Below, one piece after another: positions 20,662 to 30,150 of a stretch of 64,000 nt of DNA (the first letter of the stretch is position 1; each line of letters opens with the position of its first letter). The DNA is from Prorocentrum cordatum (taxonomy: Eukaryota > Sar > Dinophyceae > Prorocentrales > Prorocentraceae). The DNA lies in NCBI GenBank assembly GCA_963575745.1, contig CAUYUJ010000903.1:77001-141000 (forward strand), in the 5' to 3' direction. The notes beneath the pieces are model-generated. The model saw only the letters and a list, made by a program, of their open reading frames with translations, ran no database searches and was not told where the DNA came from. Made by a program: the position numbers and the translations under genes.

Positions 20662-20740
20662 TACATAACCATATAGGTTAGTGAGGGGGCCGTCTACAGG
20701 AAGGGGGGGCCACCCAAAAACGCTAACAGCCAGGCCGGGG
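20662..20740 (-). repeat. Dispersed repeat T, minus copy
   Basis: On the minus strand it reads CTGTAGACGGCCCCCTCACT then AACCTATATGGTTATG. This resembles CTGTAGGAGACCCCCTCACT and AACATATAGGATAC at 30088-30120 on the + strand. Confidence 0.5.
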
Positions 20741-21184
20741 GGCGCAACTAAAATGTAATATTCAAAATTACGTTTTTGTCCGAAGGCATGGTTTGGAAAA
20801 TCCAGAATTATGTTTTGTTGTTGTTGTTGCCCTGAAGGGCTGTGTGTGCTTGAATTCATAAATCGCGATTTTATTGTGGGAAGGCTTTGCCTCTTTCGCC
20901 CTTCTGGAAGTGTTGTTGCACGATGAACGCCACGTGCGAAACGTGTTTGTGGGGCTTTCCGTGTGTAGTTTCATTGGCGGTTGGATGCGTAGTTGGTTTC
21001 GTTACTGTTCGTATCCATCACGGTCCACCCAGCAATAGCACCCAGGCGAAATTTCTTGATCAGGGAAGTGCGGGAACATTCCGTGTAACGAAGAGAACTT
21101 GATGGGGAAGCCGTCAAACTGAATCTCGTGGGTCAGCCTGGGCACGCCCGGGTGTGAATGCACATTCGCGGCCCTTGCCGAAAC
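20741..21184. other. No recognisable gene
   Basis: Contains TTGTTGTTGTTG at 20815-20830. A + strand frame at 20887-21102 has mixed residues (many Cys/Val) but no motif or convincing start, so it is not called. Confidence 0.4.
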
Positions 21185-21480
21185 AGGCAGGGCGCAGAAG
21201 AATGATGAGGAGGCGGGGGAGGGGGAGGCGGGGGAGGAACACGAGGAGGACGAGGACTAAAAGGAAGAAGGGGGGAGCGACGGGAGTAGCAGGAAAAGGG
21301 CGAGCAGAAGTATGATGACATTGACTGCGCAAGCTTTGGGGGGGAGGAGGAGGAAGAGGGGGAGGAGGAGGAGAAGGAGGAGGGGGATGAGGAGGGGGAG
21401 GAGGAAAGGAGGAGGAAGTGGAGGAGGAGGATTGGGCGAAGAGGAGGAGGAGGAGGAGGAGGAGGAGGAGGACGAGCGTA
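21185..21480. repeat. GGA/GGGGA-rich tract
   Basis: Imperfect GGAGGAGG and GGGGGAGG runs at 21205-21475 directly before satellite D. Confidence 0.75.
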
Positions 21481-24400
21481 CAACGCGCACGCGCGCGTGC
21501 GCGCGAGGTGTGATGTCTGCATCGTTCTCAGCGGTCTGGCAACGAAGGGGCCTGGAAACGAAGGGGTTGTTGGGCGGTGACCGAATGGGTGTTCCAGGTA
21601 GCGCGGGGCTGCAGCGCGCCAGCCAAGTGGCTCAGCGCGCAACGCGCCCGCGCGCGCGCGCCGGCGCGAGCTGTGAATTCTGTATCACTTATAATAGAAG
21701 TGCCGCAATGTTGGCATGGAAGCTCAAGTGGTCCCCTGGCGGAGACCGATTGGATTTCCGATTTACCATGGGTTTGTAGCGCGTCGGTGAAGTGGCTCAG
21801 CGCGCAACGCGCCCACGCGCGCGCGCGGGCGCGAGCTGTGAATTCTGTGTTATCCACAAAAGAAGGGCAGTCGTGCTGTCCTGGAAACTAAAGTGGCCCC
21901 CCAGCGGTGACCGACTGGATTGTCAAATTGACATGGGGATGTAGCATGTCGGCCAAGTGGCTCAGCGCACAAGTCGCCCGCGCGCGCGGGAGCGAGCCGC
22001 CACTCTGCGTTATCCAGAACAGAAGGGCCGCCACGGTGGCTTGGGAGTTCAAGCAGCCCCTTAGTGGTGGCCGATTTCTTTTTCCAATTTAACATGGGCT
22101 TCTAGCATGTCGGCCAAGTGTCTCAGCGCACAGCGCGCCCACGCGCGCGCGAGCTGTGAGTTCTACCCGCAATAGCAGGGCCGCCATGCTGGCCTGGGAA
22201 ATCAAGCGGCCCTTCAGCGGTGACCGGTTGAATATCCGAGATAGCTCGAATTTGTAGCGTTTTGGTTAAATGGTTCAGCGTACAACGGGCCCACGCGCGC
22301 GCGCCCGCTTGCGCTCGCGCGCGCGAGCTGTGAATTCTGTATCACCAACAATAGAATGGCCGCCATGTTTGCTTAGAAACTTAAGTGGCCCCTTAGCAGT
22401 GACCGACGGACTTCCAAGTTAGCAAAAGGTCGTAGCATGCCGGTTAAGTTGTGCAGCGTACAGAGCGCCCGCGCTTGTGCGCGCAGGCGCGAGCTGTGAA
22501 CCCTGTATTCTCCGCAATGCAAATACCGCCACGTTGGCCTGAGAACTCAAGTGGCCCCTTAGCGGTGGCCGATGGTATTTTCCATGTTTAACATGGGCTT
22601 GTAGCATGTCGGCCAAGTTGCCCGGCGTACAAGGCGCCTCGCGCGCGCGCCCGCGCGCGCGCGAGTTGTGAATTTTTGTGCTACCCGCAGTAGAAGGGCC
22701 GCCATGTTGGCCTGCACACTCAAGTAGCCCCTTTGCGGTGGCTTCCAGCATGTCAGCCAAGTGGCTCAGCGCGCAACGCGCCCGCGCGCGCGCGGGCGCG
22801 AGCTGCGAACCCTGATCCAAAGTAGAAGGGCCGCCGTGTTGGCTTGGAACCCCGGATTGATTTCCAGGTTAGCACTGGTTTGTGGCACGGTGGCCAAGTG
22901 GTCCAGCGCTCAACGCACCCACCCGCGCGCGCGCGAGTTGCGACTTCTGGATCTTTTGGTTACCCATAATAGAAGGGCCGCCACGATTGCCTGGAAACTG
23001 AAGTGCAATCCTATCGTTGGCTGATTCGATTTCCGAGTAACCATGAGTTCGCAGCGTGCCGATTAAGCTGTAAATTCTTTATTGCACGCCATAGAGTGGC
23101 CGTCATGTTGGCCTGGAAGCCATAGTGGCCCCTTAGCAGTGGCCGATTGGTTTTCCCAGTTTACCTAGGGTTGCCGCATGTCGGCCAAGTTGCTCAGCGT
23201 ACAACGCACCCGCGCGCGCGGGCGCGAGTTGTGACCTCTGCATCGCTCACAACAGAAGGGCCGCCGCATTGGCTTGGAAACGCAAGTGGCTCTCTAGCGA
23301 TGGCCGGCTGGATTTTCAATTTAACATGGGGTTGTAGCATGTCGCACAAGTGGCTCAGCGTAAAGGACGCCCGCGCGCGCGCGAGCAGTGACTTACGAAG
23401 TATCCACACCAGAAGGGCCGCTATGTTTGCTTGGAAACTAAAAGTTGCCCGTTGCGGTAGAAGATCGAATATCCTAGTTAGCATGTGGTTGTGCCATGTT
23501 GGCCAAGTAGCTCAGCGTGCAACGCGCCTGCGCGCGCGGGCGCGAGCTGTGAACTCTGTATCATCCACGACAGAGGACCGCCGTGCTGGCCTGGCAATTC
23601 AAGCGGCCCCGTGGCGGTGGCCGAATGGATTTCCAAGTTAACATGGGGTTGTTGCATGTCGGCCAAGTGGCTCAGCGCACAACGCGCGCACGCGCGCGCG
23701 GGCTGTGCATCCTGCACTACCCAGAATAGAAGGGCCGCTGTCTCCTGGAAACTCATGTGGCCCCTGAGCGGTGACCGATTGGAATTCCGAGTTCACATGG
23801 GCTTGTAGCATGTGGCTGAACGCACATAGCGCCCGCGCGCGCGCGCCCCCCCCCCGGCGCGTGCGAGCTCTGAAAGCCGTACTACCCGCAATATCGGGTC
23901 CTTTATTTTGGCATGGAAGCTCAAGTGGCCCCTCCGCAGTAACCGATTGAACTTCCGAGTTAACATGGGGGTTGTCGCGTATCGGCCAGGTGGCTCAGCG
24001 TACACGTCGCCCACGCGCGCGCTAGCTGTGAACTCTTTATTTTTTCCACCGTACAACGGCCACCATGTTGGCATGGAAAATCTAATTGGCCAATTAACGG
24101 TGACTGATTGTATTCCGAGTTAACATGGGCTTGTAGCATGTCGGTCACGTGGCTTAGCGTACAACGCGCCCGCGCGCGCGAGATGTGACTTCTGGGCTAC
24201 CCACATTAGAAAGGGCCGCCTGGCCTGGAAACTCAAATGGCCCCTTAGCGGTGACCGATTGGATTTCGAAGTTAGCATGAGTTTGTAGCGCGTCGGTTGC
24301 GTGGCTCGATTTACAAAGCGCCACCGCGCGCTTGCGCCCGCGACCGCTCGAGCGCGAGTCGTGAATCTTGGGTTACCCACAAAAGAAGGGCCGCCGTGTT

Positions 24401-24700
24401 GGCCTGTGAACGAAGGTGGCCCTGAGAGGTGACCGACTGCATCTCCAAGTTAACATGTGGTTGGAGCATGTCGACCATGTGGCTGCGCGCGCAACGCGCC
24501 CACGCGCGCGCGGGCGCCAGCTGTGAATTCTGTTGTGCCCACAATAGACGGGCCGCTATGTTTGCCTGGAAACTCAAATGGCCCTTTCAGCGGTGGCCGA
24601 ATGGATTTCCAAGTTAACATGGGGTTGTAGCACGTCGGCCGAGTGGCTCAGCGTACTACGCGCGCGCGCGGGCGCGAGCTGTGCATTCGGCGCGCGGCGG
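21480..24700 (+). repeat. Satellite D, about 20 units of 160 bp
   Basis: Each unit has a (CG)n box of 10-25 bp, GCGCGAGCTGTGAATTCTG, an AGAAGGGCCGCCATGTTGGC stretch, CTGGAAACTCAAGTGGCCCC, a TTAGCGGTGACCGATTGG-like part and ACATGGGCTTGTAGCATGTC. Anchor positions (for example 21667, 21830, 22150, 22324, 22491, 23543, 24516, 24677) give a mean period near 158 bp. Units diverge from each other by many substitutions. Frames on it are Arg/Ala/Ser strings. Confidence 0.85.
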
Positions 24701-24999
24701 CCGCGGGCCTTTCTGCGTGGGAAATAAACGCAATATGCGATCGCGGAAATGCAGCCACACGCACTGTGGCCTGGGCCACTACGTAGGTCGGCGAACATAC
24801 GGTTGCAAGGGGCAATGCCGCCGCGCGTTAGGGCGGGACACCATATTATGCGCGAGGGGAAAGCGCCGAGGCCATCTGCGGCCCGTGTTCAGCGCAGCCC
24901 GGTCGCCCCCGGTCTGCGGCCTGGCCCGGCAAGCAGCCCTGCCCACCCTGACCGGTACCCAGCGGGCTGGCCCCTCGCCCACCCAATAGCTCGGCTGGT
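24700..24999. other. No recognisable gene
   Basis: GC-rich transition between satellites D and H, with no repeat unit, exon or RNA recognised. Confidence 0.4.
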
Positions 25000-25600
25000 G
25001 ACCGGCCGGTAGCCCGGCCAGTAAGTCCGCGAACGCGGCAGGCAACCCTGCCGGTAACTCCACGAACCCGGCCGGTAACCCTGCCGGTAATTCTACGAAC
25101 CCGGCCGGTGACCGGCCGGTAACCCGGCTGGTAGCCTGGCTGTTAATTGCGCGCCCGGCCGGTAACCCGGCTGTTAGCCCCAGCCCGGCTGGTAACCCGG
25201 CTGGTAACCCGGCTGGTAGCCCGGCTGTTAACTGCGCGCCCGGCCGGTAACCCGGCTGTTAGCCCCAGCCCGGCTGGTAACCCGGCTGGTAACCCGGCTG
25301 TTAACTCCCAGTCTGGCCGGTAACCCGGCCGGTAGCCCGGCTGGTAGCCCGGCCCTTGGCCTTGCAGCACATTCTGTAGCGGAGCTACAGCGCTGCTACA
25401 GAACGCCGCAGACGGCCGGCCCTTTGCCTGGCCGGCAGCCCGGCTGCAACTCCGCGCACCCGGCCGGTAGCCCGGCTGTTAATTCCCGCGCGCCCGGCTG
25501 GTAACTCCGCGCACCCGGCCGGTAATTCGGCGATTTTGGTTGGTGACCTGGCTGGGAATTCAGCGAACCCGGCCGGTAATTGCGCGAGATCGGGCAGTGG
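25000..25600 (+). repeat. Satellite H: CCGGCCGGTAACCCGGCTGG short repeats
   Basis: Variants of CCCGGC(C/T)GGTAA at 13-40 bp spacing from 25000 to 25360 and from 25440 to 25600. A 60 bp higher-order pattern (GCGCGCCCGGCCGGTAACCC) is visible at 25150-25290. A hairpin TTCTGTAGC...GCTACAGAA lies at 25370-25402 in the gap. Confidence 0.8.
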
Positions 25601-25984
25601 CCCGGATGGAAATTTTGCGCACGCGGCGGGCCCCGCAGCCGGGAATGTCGCGGGTTAACCGCAGGAGGTCCCCCCCCCTCGCCCCCCCGATTTCCTTGGG
25701 ACGAAAACATAACCCCGATGCCCCTGGCCCGCCCCCCGTGGATTCTTTTCCCGTGATTGGCCGTTTGGGCGAAATCCTCTTCGCGTTTGCACCCATGGCC
25801 CACTATTGGTCGTCCGCTGGTCACAGCAAGCCGCGGCAGCCGGCGCAGGAAAGCCATGGCGCGCTGATGGCCATGCACTTAACAGTTCGTGGAAAACCAT
25901 TGGGCGCCGCGCATTTGTTAAGTGTCTGGCCAGAGAACTACATTTCAAATCGGGTTTTCCCTTAGGGTTTTCGCGTTCACACCG
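25601..25984. other. No recognisable gene
   Basis: Mixed composition with no recognised motif or repeat unit. Confidence 0.4.
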
Positions 25985-26600
25985 ACGACAAACGCGCGGG
26001 AACCAAAGTGCGCAGCGCGCGCGATTTTGCGCTGCGCACTATGGTTTCCACTTGTATGGTCATCTGTTGGGACGAGTATTAAATTGCGCATCGTTTGGTT
26101 TTCGCGTTCACATCGTTCACAAATTTATGGGGCGAAACCGTTGTGCGCACCGAAACGTCGCGCGCGCGACCTTGCGCTGCGCGCTGGCTTTCCCGCGCAA
26201 TTATCAACTGCATGGCCATCTGTTGGGGCCAGAGAAATATTGTTTACATGATGCATTCCCGATTTGGACTTCGAGTTCGCATGCGTGGGAAGCCATAGTG
26301 CGCAGCGCAAGGTCGCGCGCGCGCGCGACCTTGCGCTGCGCACTGTGGTTTTCCACGCATTTGCTAATCGTGTGGCCATCTCCTGGATTCAGAGAATTAA
26401 ATTTTGCTTAGGGTTTCCCCTATTGATTTTCAGGCTGACATCGTTGACACATGCGTAGAAAACCACAGTGCGCAGCGCAAGGGCGCGCGCGCGCGACCTT
26501 GAGCTGCGCAATATAATTCCCCGCTCATTGTCCAACGCGCGCGCGCGACTTTGCGGCGCGCGCTGCGGTTTCCAACGCATTTGCCCATTGTACGGCGAGT
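25985..26600. repeat. Satellite E: palindromic GCGCAGCGC units
   Basis: Four to five units of about 120-150 bp, each with GTGCGCAGCGCAAGGTCGCG and its reverse complement around a (CG)n centre, flanked by TGTGGTTTTCCACGCAT-like arms. The best unit (26281-26361) is an almost perfect palindrome. Confidence 0.8.
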
Positions 26601-26639
26601 CCTTGGGGCCAGAGAATTCAGTTTCACATTTGGTTTCCC

Positions 26640-27065
26640 CGCGCGCGCGCGTGGTGAGTTTTGGATTGCCCCCCATAAGCAGATCGTTTTGTAAAGCCAA
26701 AGACTGAATTTATTTTTGCCCGTGAAGTAGTAAGGGGGCCGACGGAGGCGCGCAGTTCTGCATAGCATTGTGGGCAATACAGAACTCCCTACGCGCGCGC
26801 GTGGTGAGTTCTGTAGTGTCCACATACAGAACTACGCGCTCCCCTCGGCCTCCTTACAGCTTCACAGAAAAGTCCAATTCAATTTTTGGATTTACAGGGC
26901 GATCTTCTTATTGTGGACAATACAGAACTCACCACGCGCGCGCGCCGCGGCGCGGGCGCGTGTAGGAAGTTCTGGATTGCCCACAATACGAAGATCGCCT
27001 TGTAAATCCAAAAACTGAATTGAACTTTTCTGTGAAGCTTTCTGGAGGCCGACGGAGGCGCGCAC
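26640..27065. repeat. Repeat cluster F1 with long inverted repeat
   Basis: Alternately inverted copies of a unit containing (CG)n, GAGTTCTG, ATTGCCCACAATA, GATCGCCTTGTAAATCC and GGAGGCCGACGGAGGC. The right pair (26860-27039) is a clear foldback: left arm from CTTCACAGAAAAGTCCAATT, right arm to TTGAACTTTTCTGTGAAG, about 85 bp each with roughly a tenth mismatches. Confidence 0.85.
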
Positions 27066-27094
27066 CGTGAGCGCCTTGAGTAAGGAACACTTAC

Positions 27095-27740
27095 TTTTCA
27101 AAAGGGGCTCGGACGTTCCTTAGGTTTGCATGCGTTCCGCTGCCTTTTTGGCGGCGAGCCCCCCCGGTGTTCCTTGCGATTTTGGACGCGCGGGTTCGTT
27201 TTGTCGATCGGGGCGGACGGTCTAAGGAACGGGGCTCCACGGGGGGGCTCGGTTCCTTGCGCTTGCTCGACGTAGTGCGACGGCGGTCGCGTATAAGCCC
27301 TGCGCTTCTCCGGGGCCTTCCCTTTCTTTGCGGGGCGCGCGCTGGAGCTTTCGCCCGTTCCGCGCGCCAGGGCGCGGGGCATTGAGGTCCAGTTCCTCGC
27401 AAGGGCCCCCCCGTTCCTTCGGCCACGCGGTTCGGAGCTCATTGGCTCGACATAATTGAACGGTGGCTGCGTTATGGTCCAGCTCCGTTCTCAGGCCCCC
27501 CCGTTCCTTGCGGGGCGCGCGCTGGAGCTGTCGCCCCTGCATGTATCCGCATGCCAAGGTATGGGGCATTGAGGTCCAGTTCCTCGCAAGAGCCCCCCCC
27601 GTTCCTTCGGCCACGCGGTTCGGAGCTCACTGGCTCGACATAATTGAACGGTGGTTGCGTTATGGTCCAGCTCCAATCTCGGGCCCCCCCGTTGTCGCCC
27701 CTGCATGTATCCGCGTGCCGAGGTGGGGGCATTCGTTCCT
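27095..27740 (+). repeat. Satellite G, about 187 bp units
   Basis: Anchors TTCGGCCACGCGGTTCGGAG at 27417 and 27605, and GTTATGGTCCAGCTCC at 27471 and 27658, give a period near 187 bp. A diverged first unit lies at 27235-27380. Two later units are nearly identical. Confidence 0.8.
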
Positions 27741-27867
27741 TATGTCACACCTTAGGTGAAGACCTTCACTGTACGCCTGCATACTCATTTTGTGCTTTGC
27801 ATCCGTGGGTTTTCATATTTCTGAAACACGTGGCCGCCCAAGGCCTTCGCACTTGGTCACCCCTGGG

Positions 27868-27990
27868 GGCGCGAAGATTATTGCGCCTCGCGCGTCGCGG
27901 CCCGGGCAGGAGAGCCGCCCTTGTCCAGGGCGGCGACGCAGGGGCGCGAAGTTCGCCGCGCATCGCGGGGCGCGATAATCCTCGCCTATC
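27868..27990. repeat. Foldback with GCCGCCCT hairpin
   Basis: Outer arms GGCGCGAAGATTATTGCGCC and GGGGCGCGATAATCCTCGCC pair on opposite strands with few mismatches. Inside, GCCGCCCTTGTCCAGGGCGG forms a stem with a five-base loop. The outer flank 27741-27867 holds nothing recognised. Confidence 0.65.
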
Positions 27991-28019
27991 TACAAGTTTG
28001 TACACGTAAGGCTCCGCGT

Positions 28020-28089
28020 GCGCCGGTTGGTTGGTTAAGTCCAGTGTGTTGGTTGGCTGGTGTGCCGGCTGGTAGGCAGGTTGGCTGGT
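28020..28089 (+). repeat. GGTTGGCTGG short repeats
   Basis: Imperfect GGTTGGTTGG and GTTGGCTGGT words just upstream of satellite F2. Confidence 0.6.
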
Positions 28090-28870
28090 TGAAAAGCCGT
28101 TTAAGGAGGCCGACGGAGGCCGGGTCACCCGCGCGCGCGCGTGGGGAGTTCTGCATTGTCTACAATATAAAAGTCGACATGTTATTCCTGAAACTAAATC
28201 TGATTTTTTCTGGAGCCTTTTGAGGAGGCCGACGGAGGCCGGGTCACCGGCGCTTGCGCGCGCTGGAGAATTCTGCATTGTCTAGAATATAGAAGTCGAC
28301 ATGTTATTCCCGAAATTAAATCTGAATTTTTCTTGAGCCTTTTCAGGAGGCCGACGGAGGCTGGGTCACCGGCGCTCGTGCGCGCGGGATAGTTCTGCAT
28401 TGTCCAGAATATACAAGTCGACATGTAAGTGCCGCGTTTGAACATGTTTTTTTGTTTTGTTCTGTTCTGGAGCCCTTTGAGGAGGCCGACGGAAGCCGGG
28501 TCACCCGCGCGCGCGTGGGGAGTTCTGCATTGTCTACAATATAAAAGTCGACATGTTATTCCCGAAACTAAATCTGATTTTTTCTGGAGCCCTTTAAGGA
28601 GGCCGACGGAGGCCGGGTCACCGGCGTTCGCGCGCGCTGGAGAGTTCTGCATTGTTCAGAATATAAAAGTCAACATGTTATTCCCAAAACTAAATCTGAA
28701 TTTTTCTGGAGCCCTTCAAGGAGGCCGACGGAGGCCGGGTCACCAGCGCTCGCGCGCGCGGGATAATTCAGCATTTTCCAGAATATAGAAGTCGACATAT
28801 AAGTGCCGCAACTGAAAATGAATTTTTCTGGAGCCTTTTGAGGAGGCCGACGGAGGCCGGGTCACGGCCG
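28090..28870 (+). repeat. Satellite F2, seven units of about 120 bp
   Basis: GGAGGCCGACGG anchors at about 28105, 28223, 28346, 28481, 28598, 28720 and 28842. Each unit continues GGCCGGGTCACC, a (CG)n box, GAG(A/T)TCTGCATTGTC, AATATA(A/G)AAGTCGACATGT and TTTTTCTGGAGCC. It shares GGAGGCCGACGGAGGC and the TTCTGCATTGTC-like part with F1. Confidence 0.85.
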
Positions 28871-29280
28871 TTCTTCGGCCAATGCTCCTCCCGCTTGCGC
28901 GGCGGTTAAGTTCGCGCTTCTCCAGGCCGCGCGCTGCTTTGTATAATGAGTACGTTTCTCAGTCCCGCACGTTAAGCTCCAAGCCCAACATGCGCGCGGA
29001 TATTGTGGGGAAGCCGTCTGGCGGTCCAGAAAGCAACATCGCTTGCGGACCCGCGCGTTTGAGACGATGAAACCTTGCACTACGGGAAAGGGGGGGCGGT
29101 GGCGGAAGCTCCAGCGGCATGGGGGCCCTTTCGCGGCGCGGAAGTGCGCGTCGGCATTCGACAATTCTCCTTGCGGCACCCGTGGGGCGCGGAGCCCGTT
29201 CGGGTGCGTTTCCGGGCTGGCTGCTGGGCAATATACCGCGATCCTCTTTCTTTGTTTCCATTTACAGATGATGTTGTATA
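28871..29280. other. No recognisable gene
   Basis: GC-rich mixed sequence after satellite F2. No repeat unit or motif was recognised. Confidence 0.4.
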
Positions 29281-29285
29281 TATAT

Positions 29286-29286
<1 letters not shown>

Positions 29287-29350
<64 letters not shown>

Positions 29351-29372
29351 AAGAGAGAGAGAGAGAGAGAGA
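29287..29372. repeat. (GA)n microsatellite
   Basis: About 40 GA dinucleotides, with two AAAGA interruptions near 29345. Confidence 0.95.
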
Positions 29373-29454
29373 TGTTTGCGCTGCCGTCAATTATGTTAGC
29401 CGCGCCCTGGTCTAGCTTGTACCCGTCGCGACTCAAAAGTTTGGCTCGCTACGT

Positions 29455-29525
29455 GCGCGTGCGTGTGTGTGCGCGCGTGTGTGTGTCTGTGTGTGTGTGC
29501 GCGCGTGCGTGTGCGCGTGCGTGTT
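29455..29525. repeat. (GT)n/(GC)n alternating tract
   Basis: GTGTGTGTGCGCGCGTGTGT-type alternating purine-pyrimidine sequence of about 70 bp. Confidence 0.9.
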
Positions 29526-29871
29526 GGCTTCGATTTTGGCGCGCCCGCGCGCGCTTTGGTTACGCAGCGCCGTCTTCAAAGTTGGACGGAAACAAATCTG
29601 ATTGCGACGCTCTCGAGTGATGTCGCGACAGGTGTGCGCATCGCCGTGCAGCGGACGGTTTTTCCCGCGCTCGTAGCGTTTGCGCTTGCGCGGTGGACGC
29701 GCTCGCACGTTGAAGCTTGCGTCCCCTCAAGGCGCGCGCTGCCCTAGAGAAGCTGCTGCTTTCTCACTCGCGTACGCCGCGCGCCAAATCCAACATGTGC
29801 GCTGTTTGTTTCGGAAACCCTTTGGGCGTTGTACCAATGAGCATCGCCTGGGGTTCCCCGCTTTTGAATCG

Positions 29872-30063
29872 ATGACACATCGCCCCATGGCAAAACATGC
29901 CTGGCAAAAATCAATGCCCCGTGGAATTCTGAATATTGCAAAGCAGCCGATGGCAAAACAGGCCGTGCAAAAATCAGTGCTCAGCGTAATTTTGAAAATT
30001 TCAAGGCGCTTCGTCTGTCAAATTGGTTTTGTTGTGTTTTCATTCCGCGGGCCAAGAGGTTAA
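29872..30063 (+). CDS. Hypothetical ORF with 21-residue tandem duplication
   Basis: ATG at 29872 opens a 63-codon frame ending at 30061-30063. Two in-frame 63 bp copies read MAKHAWQKSMPRGILNIAKQ (from 29887) and MAKQAVQKSVLSVILKISRR (from 29950). The unit is an exact multiple of three and the substitutions keep Lys, Gln and hydrophobic positions, which is coding-like. I do not recognise the family. Upstream the frame stays open into GC-rich sequence without a motif, so the true start is uncertain. It could be an exon fragment or a chance open frame over a duplication. Confidence 0.25.
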   Translation: MTHRPMAKHAWQKSMPRGILNIAKQPMAKQAVQKSVLSVILKISRRFVCQIGFVVFSFRGPRG

Positions 30064-30125
30064 CAGCCATGGCCTGCGAATGGTCGCTGTAGGAGACCCC
30101 CTCACTAACATATAGGATACAGGGG
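30050..30125 (+). repeat. Dispersed repeat T, plus copy
   Basis: Contains AACAGCCATGGCCTGCGA, CTGTAGGAGACCCCCTCACT and AACATATAGGATAC, matching the minus copy at 20662-20740 at its right part. Confidence 0.5.
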
Positions 30126-30129
30126 AGTA

Positions 30130-30150
30130 GCCCAGCCGTTTTGGCTCGAT
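30130..30150 (+). other. Possible spliced-leader relic
   Basis: The 21 bases include AGCC, then GTTTTGGCTC. Against the conserved dinoflagellate spliced leader (CCGTAGCCATTTTGGCTCAAG) I count 15 of 21 matches, with TTTTGGCTC intact. An ATG overlaps its end at 30149. Relics of this leader are known in dinoflagellate genes re-integrated from mRNA. The match is weak, and chance cannot be excluded. Confidence 0.3.

Noticed and set aside
21480-28870. CRISPR-like appearance of regularly spaced repeats
   Set aside because: Whole units diverge gradually, with no short conserved repeat separating unique spacers, no cas genes and a eukaryotic context.
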